Source: CAZSWS01 sp964610765
GTDB lineage: Bacteria > Bacteroidota > Bacteroidia > Bacteroidales > Tannerellaceae
Length of the DNA: 12,455 nt
Reading direction: 5' to 3'
Assembly (NCBI GenBank): GCA_964610765.1
Contig: CAZSWS010000077.1
Coordinates: forward strand, 1 to 12,455
The notes under the pieces are model-generated. The model did no database searches. It was not told where the DNA came from and was given only the letters and a program-made list of their open reading frames with translations. Positions 7,481 to 12,455 of this stretch are shown here, piece after piece (within the stretch, counting starts at the first letter, position 1; the number at the start of each line of letters is the position of its first letter). The position numbers and the translations under genes are program-made.

Positions 7481-7512
7481 AAAAAAACCGCATCCCCTTA
7501 GGAATGCGGCTT
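7481..7512 (-). terminator. Intrinsic terminator of gapA
   Basis: The stem CCGCAT (7488-7493) pairs with ATGCGG (7504-7509). Inside are one mismatch, a further CC/GG pair and a four-base loop. In minus-strand reading it is followed by seven T residues (7487-7481), giving a classic rho-independent terminator 31 bases after the gapA stop. On the plus side there is also a short T run, so it may act weakly in both directions. Confidence 0.85.
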
Positions 7513-7524
7513 TTGTTATTTAAT

Positions 7525-7540
7525 AGTTCTTATGAGAACT
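7525..7540 (-). other. Hairpin immediately after the gapA stop codon
   Basis: AGTTCT-TATG-AGAACT is a perfect six-base-pair stem with a four-base loop, starting two bases after the gapA TAA. It has no T-tract of its own, so it is more likely a 3'-end protecting structure or part of a two-hairpin terminator with the stronger one downstream. Confidence 0.5.
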
Positions 7541-7542
7541 GA

Positions 7543-8553
7543 TTAAGCGTTTACTTTAGCCATGTGAGAGATAAGGTCTAGTAATTTTACTGAGAATCCC
7601 CACTCGTTGTCATACCAAGATACAACTTTAACGAATGTGTCTGTCAAGGCGATACCGGCTTTCACGTCAAAGATAGAAGTGCGAGGATCACCGATGAAGT
7701 CTGAAGAAACAACAGCGTCTTCAGTGTATCCTAAGATGCCTTTCAAGCTGCCTTCAGAGGCTTCTTTCATAGCTGCGCAAATTTCTTCGTATTTTGCAGG
7801 TTTCTCTAAGTTAACGGTTAAGTCAACGACAGAAACGTCAAGTGTAGGAACACGCATAGACATACCTGTTAGTTTGCCATTCAATGCAGGGATAACTTTA
7901 CCTACTGCTTTAGCTGCACCTGTTGATGAAGGAATGATGTTTCCGGCAGCAGCGCGACCACCTCTCCAGTCTTTAACTGAAGGACCATCCACTGTTTTTT
8001 GAGTAGCTGTAGTTGCATGAACTGTTGTCATTAAACCGTCTTTAATACCAAATTTATCGTTCAGTACTTTAGCGATAGGAGCTAGACAGTTTGTAGTACA
8101 AGAAGCGTTAGATGCAAACTTAGTACCTTTCTTATATGCGTCTAAGTTAACACCGCATACGAACATTGGAGTGTCGTCTTTTGAAGGACCTGACATTACA
8201 ACATATTTTGCACCTGCATCAATGTGTGCTTGTGCTTTTTCTTCGGTAAGGAATAGACCGGTAGATTCAACGATATATTCTGCACCTATTTCATTCCATT
8301 TTAGATCGGCTGGATTTCTTTCAGAAGTTACGCGAATAACGTTTCCGTTTACGATTAACTTTCCGTCTTTAGCTTCAACTGTTCCTTGAAATTTACCATG
8401 AATTGTGTCATATTTCAACATGTAAGCCATGTAGTCAACATCGATAAGGTCATTAATACCAACTACTTCAATGTCATTTCTTGTTTGTGCTGCACGGAAA
8501 ACCAAACGACCAATACGGCCAAATCCGTTAATACCAACTTTAATTTTGCTCAT
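7543..8553 (-). CDS. gapA: Glyceraldehyde-3-phosphate dehydrogenase (NAD-type, glycolytic)
   Basis: A 336-aa cytosolic enzyme oxidising glyceraldehyde-3-phosphate to 1,3-bisphosphoglycerate with NAD. The Rossmann motif GINGFGRIGR is at residues 7-16. D35 in GINDLID is the acidic residue that selects NAD over NADP. The catalytic cysteine is C152 in ASNASCTTNCLAP, with H179 in TTVHATTATQKTVDGPS as its partner. The C-terminal WYDNEWGFS block is intact. Length and motifs are typical, with nothing missing. It is transcribed alone: two hairpins, the second an intrinsic terminator, separate it from miaA, and a 383-base non-coding region lies upstream. The nearest exact -7 box is about 180 bases upstream, suggesting a long leader. 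Confidence 0.98.
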   Translation of the reverse strand: MSKIKVGINGFGRIGRLVFRAAQTRNDIEVVGINDLIDVDYMAYMLKYDTIHGKFQGTVEAKDGKLIVNGNVIRVTSERNPADLKWNEIGAEYIVESTGLFLTEEKAQAHIDAGAKYVVMSGPSKDDTPMFVCGVNLDAYKKGTKFASNASCTTNCLAPIAKVLNDKFGIKDGLMTTVHATTATQKTVDGPSVKDWRGGRAAAGNIIPSSTGAAKAVGKVIPALNGKLTGMSMRVPTLDVSVVDLTVNLEKPAKYEEICAAMKEASEGSLKGILGYTEDAVVSSDFIGDPRTSIFDVKAGIALTDTFVKVVSWYDNEWGFSVKLLDLISHMAKVNA

Positions 8554-8562
8554 CTTGTAAAA

Positions 8563-8570
8563 TAATTTTG
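8563..8570 (+). promoter_or_regulatory. Possible -7 box of a plus-strand small RNA
   Basis: TAATTTTG matches TAnnTTTG exactly. A TTTG occurs at 8545-8548, but only 14 bases upstream, closer than the usual spacing. In AT-rich DNA such a box arises easily, so it counts mainly because a plus-strand terminator follows about 130 bases later. Confidence 0.3.
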
Positions 8571-8576
8571 AGATTT

Positions 8577-8719
8577 ATTAATAATATACATATTTATCTA
8601 TAGAATCAGTGTTTTTACTCTTCAACATCCACAAGGGGTAGTACATGCAGATAATAAGCATAAATATAGCAAAGTGGATGCGAATTGTATATTCAGTCGC
8701 TTCGTTCGACTGATTTTTT
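8577..8719 (+). ncRNA. Candidate small structured RNA, divergent from gapA
   Basis: An inferred transcript of about 143 nt from the -7 box at 8563 to the terminator at 8719. Predicted pairings are CATCCAC (8626-8632) with GTGGATG (8674-8680), enclosing ATGC (8645-8648) with GCAT (8658-8661), then the terminal hairpin TCAGTCG/CGACTGA. An alternative closing helix is also possible, AATCAGT (8604-8610) with ACTGATT (8709-8715), extendable by one G-U and one A-U pair; it would disrupt the terminator hairpin. No encoded peptide is visible. It would be fully antisense to the leader of gapA if that gene starts at its promoter near 8731. I do not recognise a known RNA family. The alternative is that these structures belong to the gapA leader, although the T-tract is on the plus side only. 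Confidence 0.35.
8693..8719 (+). terminator. Intrinsic terminator, plus direction, without an obvious gene
   Basis: A perfect seven-base-pair stem TCAGTCG (8693-8699) and CGACTGA (8707-8713) with loop CTTCGTT, followed directly by six T residues (8714-8719). On the minus strand there is no T-tract after the hairpin. All annotated genes nearby run leftward, so something else must be terminated here, or it insulates the gapA promoter. Confidence 0.6.
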
Positions 8720-8730
8720 AAATTCCGATA

Positions 8731-8738
8731 CAAACTTA
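8731..8738 (-). promoter_or_regulatory. Possible -7 box of gapA
   Basis: Minus-strand TAAGTTTG matches TAnnTTTG exactly, with a partial -33 element TTTA about 21 bases upstream (8763-8760). Transcription from it would give gapA a leader of about 170 bases. No exact match lies closer to the gene. Confidence 0.4.
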
Positions 8739-8879
8739 CAATAATTTCCAATAATGTGTAAAATTATACACGTGAAATAATGTTATATATCTTCCGATTG
8801 TTTGAAAAAACATAAAATGCACGCTTGTATGCTAGGATAAACAAACTAAAAGCCTTTTTTGTGTGAGAAAAGAGCATTT

Positions 8880-8932
8880 AACTATAGCTTTTTAAGCTAA
8901 GTCAACTGTTTATAGTTTTCAAGTTGCACTTG
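8880..8932 (-). other. Nested inverted repeats downstream of the 118-aa gene
   Basis: Three pairings are visible: CAAGT/ACTTG (8920-8924 with 8928-8932, three-base loop), AACTATA/TATAGTT (8880-8886 with 8911-8917) and TAGCTT/AAGCTA (8885-8890 with 8894-8899). In minus-strand reading they begin five bases after the stop at 8937. No long T-tract follows, so this may be a 3' stabilising structure or a weak terminator of the ytxH-type operon. Confidence 0.4.
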
Positions 8933-8936
8933 ACTG

Positions 8937-9293
8937 TTATTTTGATTTACGCTTCTTTTTAGGAGAAAATGTATGCGTTATCATACTTCTGAAAGAACGA
9001 ACGCCCCATGCTAGAATCATCGGTTTCATGAAGTCCCAGACAATAGGAGAATAATCTGATATAACCCCCAAAATCCCTTTGTCGCTTTTCTTTTCGACTG
9101 AGTGCGGCATTACACTTTTAGGATGCTTGCTTTTGGCAGGTCTGAGCAACGTAACGGCCGAGGATATTAAGATGTCTCTTGAGTTGCTGTTCAAGTAGTT
9201 GAAGTCATCCTTTAAGCGTTTTTCAAGCAAATTCGCTTTTAGTTGAAGCTTTAGCTTTTCCTCAATAAGTATATCATGTGGGCTCTTCATCAT
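8937..9293 (-). CDS. Small basic protein of unknown function, third gene of an envelope operon
   Basis: A 118-aa protein that I do not recognise. Residues 8-40 are a charged, probably alpha-helical stretch (ILIEEKLKLQLKANLLEKRLKDD) that could form a coiled coil. A hydrophobic amphipathic part follows at about 74-100 (ILGVISDYSPIVWDFMKPMILAWGV), and the tail is strongly basic (PKKKRKSK). It has no signal peptide. Its start overlaps the end of the holin-like gene by 20 bases; a second ATG one codon in (9290) is equally possible. The overlap and shared strand indicate cotranslation with the membrane protein, so it probably works with it at the inner membrane. It ends before the 383-base intergenic region. 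Confidence 0.75.
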   Translation of the reverse strand: MMKSPHDILIEEKLKLQLKANLLEKRLKDDFNYLNSNSRDILISSAVTLLRPAKSKHPKSVMPHSVEKKSDKGILGVISDYSPIVWDFMKPMILAWGVRSFRSMITHTFSPKKKRKSK

Positions 9294-9681
9294 CCTCGTT
9301 TTTATTTATTGTGGACTGCGGACTGCTTCCTTCCTCGTTGATGTTCATTAGGGTAGAAATCATTCCATTTTTAATCTTTTGCTGAATGTCTTTCTGGAAA
9401 TAGACCATCAGACCAATAACCAACGCATATATACCTGCTACTATGAAGAAGCCAAGCGCATTACTGTTTAAGATTTCTCCTAAGAAGAAACCAAGGGATA
9501 AGAATATGAATAAAAAGAAAAACAGCGCAAGTAAAATTCGAACCAGTTGGAAAGAAAGGATAGATACAAGTTTGGCTATCCCTTCATAACTGCTTAGTTT
9601 GAAATAGGCAAACTTAACCTCAATGTATTCAGTTAAGTCATTTTTTATTTTGCTAAATATGTTTTCCGGTTGATTATCCAT
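9274..9681 (-). CDS. Holin-X / DUF1469-like inner-membrane protein
   Basis: A 135-aa protein with an amphipathic N-terminal helix (residues 8-32, FSKIKNDLTEYIEVKFAYFK), two transmembrane segments (about 42-69 and 75-96), and a charged cytoplasmic tail ending in EDDEEPT. This layout matches the family annotated as phage holin or DUF1469 (PspE/YqjE-like), which in free-living bacteria are envelope or stress proteins rather than lysis proteins. No phage genes are near. It follows the YtxH-like gene by 26 bases and overlaps the next gene by 20 bases. The YqjE-type relatives are membrane proteins of unknown biochemical role; that relation is inferred from architecture, not strong sequence motifs. 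Confidence 0.75.
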   Translation of the reverse strand: MDNQPENIFSKIKNDLTEYIEVKFAYFKLSSYEGIAKLVSILSFQLVRILLALFFFLFIFLSLGFFLGEILNSNALGFFIVAGIYALVIGLMVYFQKDIQQKIKNGMISTLMNINEEGSSPQSTINKNEDDEEPT

Positions 9682-9707
9682 CTAGTGTATGTTATTTAAT
9701 AGGCAAT

Positions 9708-9890
9708 TTAGCCTCTGGATTTGTATTTTTCGTACGTGTCACTTACACCATACTTAATTTTCTCAGCTAGTTGTGCGGCACTTCTAATCCAGTCTTCTTT
9801 TTTGTCAGATACAATTAGATAAGCCAAGGCTGCACCTACTGCTGCTCCTATTGCTACTCCTACGATTGTCTTAGTGTTTTCGTTTTTCAT
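9708..9890 (-). CDS. YtxH-like small membrane protein with glycine zipper
   Basis: A 60-aa protein with one membrane helix at residues about 8-27 that holds a GxxxGxxxG zipper (G11, G15, G19), followed by a polar helix (EDWIRSAAQLAEKIKYGVSDTYEKYK). This is the standard form of YtxH-domain proteins, which are linked to general stress and envelope functions but lack a defined activity. It is the first gene of a compact three-gene set with the holin-like and 118-aa proteins, 72 bases downstream of prmA. I see no exact -7 box ahead of it, only an imperfect CATTTTTG at 9938-9931. Confidence 0.8.
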   Translation of the reverse strand: MKNENTKTIVGVAIGAAVGAALAYLIVSDKKEDWIRSAAQLAEKIKYGVSDTYEKYKSRG

Positions 9891-9962
9891 ATTGCACCAT
9901 TATTAAATTGATTGTATATATACATAACCGCAAAAATGAATAGTTAGTTTAATTTTTAGGAA

Positions 9963-10817
9963 TTATTTTTTCTTTGTAGCACGCACTAATGCCCATTGAT
10001 TGTCTGAATTGACTTCAGAAGCTTCCATACTGTTTGCTTCGCAAGCTTCAGTAATGGCGGGGATGTCACTTTTGTAAAATCCACTGAGATAGAGCTTTCC
10101 GTCGCTTTTTAGGTGGTCGGCATATACCTTCATGTCTTGTATAAGGATATTCCGGTTGATGTTAGCGAAAATATAATCAAACGATTCTTTTGCATGAATC
10201 ATTTCAGATCCACCCGCTCTAACCTCAATGCGCGTGGATTGATTGCGGCGGATGTTTTCCAGCGCATTTTCATAAGCACTTTCATCAATATCTATCCCGA
10301 CAATCTCTTTAGCACCTCTCTTCTCAGCTAGTAAAGCAAGAACAGCAGTCCCACAGCCCATATCCAATACCGTAGTATTCGTTAAGTCGGTGACAAGCAG
10401 TTCTTTCAACATCAGGCGGGTAGTCTCGTGATTACCTGTACCAAAAGCCATCTTTGGATCGACCAATATTGTGTATTCATAAGGTTGATCCACTTCGTGA
10501 AAGGACGCTTTTATTAGGCAGCGATCATCTATGATAACCGGTTTGAAATAGTTTTTCTCCCACTCTTCATTCCAGTTTTTTCCGGCAATGGTTTGCGTGG
10601 TATAGTCAAACTTGACATCGGTCAGCGGAAAGTTTACTAGTGTTTGCTCTAGCAGTTCTTTATTGAATGCGTCTTGGCGAATGTAAGCTAATAGACTTTG
10701 AGCTTCTTCAGTAAAAGCTTCATAGCCTATGTCGCTGAGTTCGCCTGCTAAAACGTCATTTAATATTTCCGCCGGAACAGTTGATTGGTAACTGAATCTT
10801 AATTCTATATAATCCAT
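9963..10817 (-). CDS. prmA: Ribosomal protein L11 methyltransferase
   Basis: A 284-aa cytosolic methyltransferase expected to trimethylate lysines of ribosomal protein L11 with S-adenosylmethionine. The N-terminal substrate-recognition domain covers about residues 1-75. The linker and catalytic domain then show NWNEEWEKNYFKPV (81-94), the PrmA signature DPKMAFGTGNHETT (120-133), motif I LDMGCGTAVLALLAEKRGA (151-169), the acidic end of strand 2 GIDIDE (174-179) and the FANINRNIL block (217-225). Motif I has GTAVL where many members have a second glycine (GTGVL), a conservative change. It lies 35 bases downstream of the mechanosensitive channel gene, so the two may be cotranscribed. Confidence 0.95.
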   Translation of the reverse strand: MDYIELRFSYQSTVPAEILNDVLAGELSDIGYEAFTEEAQSLLAYIRQDAFNKELLEQTLVNFPLTDVKFDYTTQTIAGKNWNEEWEKNYFKPVIIDDRCLIKASFHEVDQPYEYTILVDPKMAFGTGNHETTRLMLKELLVTDLTNTTVLDMGCGTAVLALLAEKRGAKEIVGIDIDESAYENALENIRRNQSTRIEVRAGGSEMIHAKESFDYIFANINRNILIQDMKVYADHLKSDGKLYLSGFYKSDIPAITEACEANSMEASEVNSDNQWALVRATKKK

Positions 10818-10852
10818 TGCATTTGCAAATATTAAATCAATGAATAGTTGCC

Positions 10853-12232
10853 TTAATTTTGAGCAGGTTTGTTCTCTTGCTTCTCTGAGCTTGGCAGTTC
10901 CTGGTCTTTTTTCAAATAGACAATATAATCGTCAGCGGCTGTATTGGTGAATATGCGCAGTTTGAAATAGGGGAGTGAACCCATCAAACGATTCATGATT
11001 TCTGTAACAATCATTTCATATTGTGCCCATACAGAGGTATTCGTAAATGCATAGACCTGAACAGGTAGTCCCATTTCAGCAGGAGCTAAGGTCCTGACTA
11101 GCAATGTGGCATTTTGCTGAATGTATGGACTGTTTTTTAATTGCCAGATTGCATATTGTACAAACAGGTCGCAGTTTGTAATGCGTAGCTCATTTAATTC
11201 AGTACTCCCGTCAGCATTGATTTTTTTGTTAAACGTATCATATTCTGCTTGCTTCTGGGTGATGAAATCTTTCAACCCAACAATCTTTTTCATTTCTTCC
11301 AATTCCTCTTTACTCAAAAAAGTAATGTCAGACTGATTGATATTCAGTGAACGGGTGAATCTTCTAGCTCCATACTCCTGCATTCCTCGCCAGTTTTGAA
11401 ACGAATCAGAAATAAGTGAATAGGTAGGGATTGTTGTGATGGTACGGTCAAAGTTGATAACTTTTACTGTAGTCAGGTTAATTTCGGCAACATTTCCGTC
11501 TGCACCGTATTTGCTCATCGTAATCCAGTCTCCAATCATCAACATATTATTGCTTGAAAGTTGAATGCTGGCCACAAACCCTTTTATTGTATCGCTGAAG
11601 ACCAACATGACTACGGCTGACGCAGCTCCCATGGCGGCAAAAAACGCAGTGGCACTTTTACCGGTCAAGATGGAATAAATGCTGATGGCTCCAATGATGA
11701 CGAAAATAATTTGTATAACCTGCATGTAGCTCTGCATCGGTTTGCCTTTAAAGGAATCCTTGTCTTGCAGCACATCTCCAAATGAACGAACAATCGACAT
11801 AATGGTCCAAATAATCATAAAGACCATGTATATGTCTGCTAGTTTCAGCATCAAGTCTTTTAAAGACGGATAAGAAGAGAATATGGCCGGAATGGAAGTA
11901 ACCACAAATGTATAAGGAATGACCATCCCCAAATAGTGCGGGAATTTATTTTTTATGGCATAGTCCAAAAAAGACAAATGACTGATTTTGTATGCTCGCC
12001 TAAGTATGATGGTAAGTAGAAAGTTGACTAGTTTTTGCAAAGCCACTACTACGAGGGTTGCTGCCGTAAGTAGTATAAGGAAATTAACAAAATCTATCCA
12101 CCCTTCACCTATTCCGATTTGCTGCAAAAATTGATGAATAAAGTCTTTCACAACTTGGGCCATAGAATTGAACCCGGTGTTTGCATCTGTTCCTTGAGTT
12201 TGTTCAATAAAGTTGATTAAAAAAGTACGCAT
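10853..12232 (-). CDS. Mechanosensitive ion channel, YbdG/MscM (miniconductance) type
   Basis: A 459-aa inner-membrane protein. Five transmembrane segments are visible at about residues 47-77, 98-118, 131-150, 170-189 and 193-215; the last one, rich in Ala and Gly (TAFFAAMGAASAVVMLVFSD), is the pore-lining helix of MscS-fold channels. The beta domain follows (DTIKGFVASIQLSSNNMLMIGDWITM, VKVINFDRTITTIPTYSLI). The later part (RRFTRSLNINQSDITFLS and a long cytoplasmic domain to about 440) matches YbdG-type rather than short MscS-type proteins. The expected role is release of solutes on osmotic downshift. The C-terminal 20 residues are polar and probably disordered. No clear promoter box is seen between the ATG at 12232 and the window end. 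Confidence 0.92.
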   Translation of the reverse strand: MRTFLINFIEQTQGTDANTGFNSMAQVVKDFIHQFLQQIGIGEGWIDFVNFLILLTAATLVVVALQKLVNFLLTIILRRAYKISHLSFLDYAIKNKFPHYLGMVIPYTFVVTSIPAIFSSYPSLKDLMLKLADIYMVFMIIWTIMSIVRSFGDVLQDKDSFKGKPMQSYMQVIQIIFVIIGAISIYSILTGKSATAFFAAMGAASAVVMLVFSDTIKGFVASIQLSSNNMLMIGDWITMSKYGADGNVAEINLTTVKVINFDRTITTIPTYSLISDSFQNWRGMQEYGARRFTRSLNINQSDITFLSKEELEEMKKIVGLKDFITQKQAEYDTFNKKINADGSTELNELRITNCDLFVQYAIWQLKNSPYIQQNATLLVRTLAPAEMGLPVQVYAFTNTSVWAQYEMIVTEIMNRLMGSLPYFKLRIFTNTAADDYIVYLKKDQELPSSEKQENKPAQN

Positions 12233-12431
12233 GTGTATAGAGAGTTTTAAAATTTGACACTAAACAATCGGCTAATATACGTAAAATAGGTGCTTTAATC
12301 CTAGTATTTCCCGGATTATTCGAAAAAAAGCACATGAATTTATCAATTGAAGAAACGAATCATTTATAATATCAGTCCGGAAAAGCTCTGAACAATCTAC
12401 ACCTATTTAATAAAAAAAGAGGGGACAACTA

Positions 12432-12455
12432 ATCGGCTCACAGCTGTGAGCCGAT
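12432..12455. repeat. Perfect 24-base palindrome at the window end
   Basis: The arms ATCGGCTCACAG and CTGTGAGCCGAT meet with no spacer. As RNA they would form a stem of about ten base pairs with a short loop, typical of a terminator stem. In minus-strand reading the first T-run (seven T at 12419-12413) is separated from it by 12 bases, so it is not a standard intrinsic terminator in that direction; what follows in the plus direction is outside the window. Confidence 0.7.

Larger units (their letters stand above)
8554..8936. other. 383-base intergenic region with structured elements
   Basis: No reading frame here looks coding on either strand. The stretch holds an exact -7 box in each direction (plus at 8563, minus at 8731), a plus-direction terminator hairpin at 8693-8719, a seven-base long-range pairing (8626-8632 with 8674-8680), and inverted repeats at 8880-8932 behind the 118-aa gene. 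The segment 8740-8875 is AT-rich and I see nothing definite in it. Confidence 0.7.

Noticed and set aside
9274..9681. A holin-like gene as a sign of a prophage
   Set aside because: No lysin, capsid, tail, integrase or attachment repeats nearby; the neighbours are housekeeping genes, and chromosomal DUF1469/holin-X proteins are widespread.
9914..9923. Palindrome GTATATATAC upstream of the YtxH-like gene
   Set aside because: Simple alternating AT sequence, common by chance.
10821..10830. Palindrome ATTTGCAAAT just upstream of prmA
   Set aside because: Ten AT-rich bases; overlaps only an imperfect -7 box (AATATTTG) and has no second copy to suggest an operator.
12254..12281. A TTGACA followed 16 bases later by TATACG on the plus strand, resembling a sigma-70 promoter
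   Set aside because: The primary sigma factor of Bacteroidetes uses a different consensus, no plus-strand gene follows inside the window, and the -10 match is poor.
12334..12369. Tiny plus-strand reading frame of 11 codons (MNLSIEETNHL)
   Set aside because: Too short, with no ribosome-binding or promoter signal; likely chance.

Overview
The window looks like chromosomal DNA of a Bacteroidales bacterium, most likely Bacteroides or a close relative. The evidence is a moderately AT-rich base composition, M64 (IgA-type) peptidase and tandem-CBM20 GH77 proteins of the kind common in that group, a YtxH / holin-X-type envelope operon, and several exact matches to the Bacteroidetes -7 promoter box TAnnTTTG placed about 20-30 bases ahead of start codons. 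Most genes lack a Shine-Dalgarno sequence, as expected for this phylum. I see no phage, transposase, CRISPR array, tRNA or rRNA.

Left part (1-1456, minus strand): a likely operon runs leftward. It holds an outer-membrane beta-barrel protein, a 198-aa regulator that joins an HMA-like metal-binding domain (CxxC) to an AraC-type DNA-binding domain, and the first codons of another gene that leaves the window. That gene has an unusually strong Shine-Dalgarno and is plausibly a metal-transporting P-type ATPase, but only by inference. Divergent from this, on the plus strand, are a secreted M64 metallopeptidase (1559-2860) and the 890-aa 4-alpha-glucanotransferase MalQ (3023-5695), each with its own -7 box.

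Middle part (5716-8553, minus strand): housekeeping genes. miaA (tRNA A37 prenylation) and kdsA (Kdo-8-phosphate synthase, metal-dependent type by its residues) are 2 bases apart and form an operon. Upstream lies gapA (glycolytic NAD-type GAPDH), closed by two hairpins; the second is a strong intrinsic terminator that abuts the miaA promoter.

The 383-base gap 8554-8936 is the most interesting non-coding part. It contains a well-formed intrinsic terminator pointing in the plus direction although no plus-strand gene precedes it, plus additional paired segments and a plus-strand -7 box. A small structured RNA of about 140 nt, antisense to the probable gapA leader, would explain this.

Right part (8937-12232, minus strand): a mechanosensitive channel of the YbdG/MscM type, prmA (ribosomal protein L11 methyltransferase), then a three-gene envelope cluster (YtxH-like glycine-zipper protein, holin-X/DUF1469-like membrane protein, and an unrecognised 118-aa basic protein whose start overlaps the previous gene by 20 bases). 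The window ends exactly on a perfect 24-base palindrome.

Overall this is mostly core genome. The candidate small RNA, the metal-linked regulator operon and the small membrane-protein operon are the parts that deserve follow-up; I do not see a clear new multi-gene system.
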